DNA from: Bacteroidota bacterium
GTDB taxonomy: Bacteria; Bacteroidota; Bacteroidia; Chitinophagales; Saprospiraceae
Direction of reading: 5' to 3'
Length of the DNA: 64,000 nucleotides
Assembly (NCBI GenBank): GCA_030147525.1
Contig: JASBVF010000034.1
Span: 1 to 64,000, forward strand
The notes below the pieces were generated by a model, which was not told the origin of the DNA, searched no databases, and was given only the letters and a program-made list of their open reading frames with translations. The translations under genes and the position numbers were made by a program. Of this stretch, positions 63,640 through 64,000 are shown one piece after another (position 1 is the stretch's first letter; each line of letters starts with the position of its first letter).

Positions 63640-64000
63640 ATGCTTTTATCAATGACCGGCTACGGCCGGGCAACTAATAACTTTGATTCTAAAACGATCT
63701 CGGCTGAGGTTCGTTCGCTCAATAGTAAGTTTACGGACATGCGCCTTAAGATACCTTCAAATTTTCGGGAGAAGGAGCATGCGATCCGTCGCATGGTTAC
63801 CGAACGAATCGAACGGGGAAAGATTGACCTGACCATCGAAGTCAAGTCAGTTTTAGGTGACGATAGCTACGGCTTAAATATACCTTTATATAGTAAGTAC
63901 TACAGAGAGCTTGCTGCACTTGCTGATGAAATGGGCGCTTCGAAGGATGGATTAATGCAGGCAATTTTGCGTATTCCCAACGTAGTTGTAGCCGAAGAAG
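63640..64000 (+). CDS. yicC: YicC-family endoribonuclease, N-terminal part (cut by window end)
   Basis: The first 120 codons of an open frame that runs past the window. It starts MLLSMTGYGRA, the family hallmark, followed by SLNSKFTDMRLKIPSNF and RIERGKIDLTIEV. YicC proteins are endoribonucleases in E. coli, and in Bacteroidota the gene is often next to gmk. The ATG at 63640 (or the ATG at 63652, SMTGYG) begins the gene, 72 bases past a good promoter. The rest of the gene lies outside this window. Confidence 0.9.
   Translation, partial: MLLSMTGYGRATNNFDSKTISAEVRSLNSKFTDMRLKIPSNFREKEHAIRRMVTERIERGKIDLTIEVKSVLGDDSYGLNIPLYSKYYRELAALADEMGASKDGLMQAILRIPNVVVAEE

Overview
The window looks like chromosomal DNA of a gliding-type member of the Bacteroidota, most likely class Saprospiria. 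Four signs point there. Promoter-like TAnnTTTG(C) boxes precede many genes, and there is no clear Shine-Dalgarno signal. Type IX secretion (T9SS) is represented by a PorW/SprE homologue and by cargo with type A and type B (CHU_C) sorting domains. There are many SpII lipoproteins. The gene set is typical of the phylum, with an RNase G family protein, HU, a TPR protein and a tiny AURKAIP1/COX24-type ribosomal protein side by side. The class-level placement is inference. No rRNA, tRNA, CRISPR array, insertion sequence, integrase or prophage was seen.

Layout. 0-5 kb: TlpA-like thioredoxin, small lipoproteins, a GCS2-CBS fusion and a CsbD-like stress protein. 5-9 kb: ALDH7-type dehydrogenase, adk, obgE and a candidate small RNA. 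9-16 kb: class II aldolase family protein, MlaE/MlaF transporter pair, M1 peptidase with a barrel-like C-terminal half, M23 peptidase. 16-24 kb: PorW/SprE, fused E1 alpha/beta 2-oxoacid dehydrogenase, lone receiver domain, rfbA, M48-like lipoprotein with a lost zinc motif. 24-35 kb: cytochrome P450, T9SS cargo, gyrB, KamA-like radical SAM enzyme, GDCCVxC protein, SWIM protein, AstE/AspA hydrolase, MoxR ATPase. 35-41 kb: an ECF sigma factor overlapping a membrane-anchored candidate anti-sigma/barrel protein, isocitrate dehydrogenase with two small genes, and a divergent LysR regulator with a palindromic operator. 41-50 kb: parC, acyl-CoA synthetase, T9SS type B cargo, glyS. 50-56 kb: AT-rich surface-protein region including a compositionally mosaic T9SS cargo gene. 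56-64 kb: recG, glycosyltransferase, a 31-residue lipoprotein, Rne/Rng, AURKAIP1/COX24 peptide, TPR, HU and the start of yicC.

The most unusual signal is not a protein. At least seven intergenic sites carry inverted repeats whose arms are made of degenerate tandem 7- or 8-base words. Each site has its own word, and the word variants occur in the same order in both arms. They sit between convergent, divergent and co-directional genes, sometimes reaching stop codons, so they are not ordinary terminators alone.

How the genes work together: PorW belongs to the secretion machine that would export the three sorting-domain proteins seen here. MlaE/MlaF, M23, M1 and rfbA serve the envelope. ParC, GyrB, RecG and HU serve DNA topology and repair. 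RNase G, YicC, the ribosomal peptide and GlyRS serve RNA and translation.
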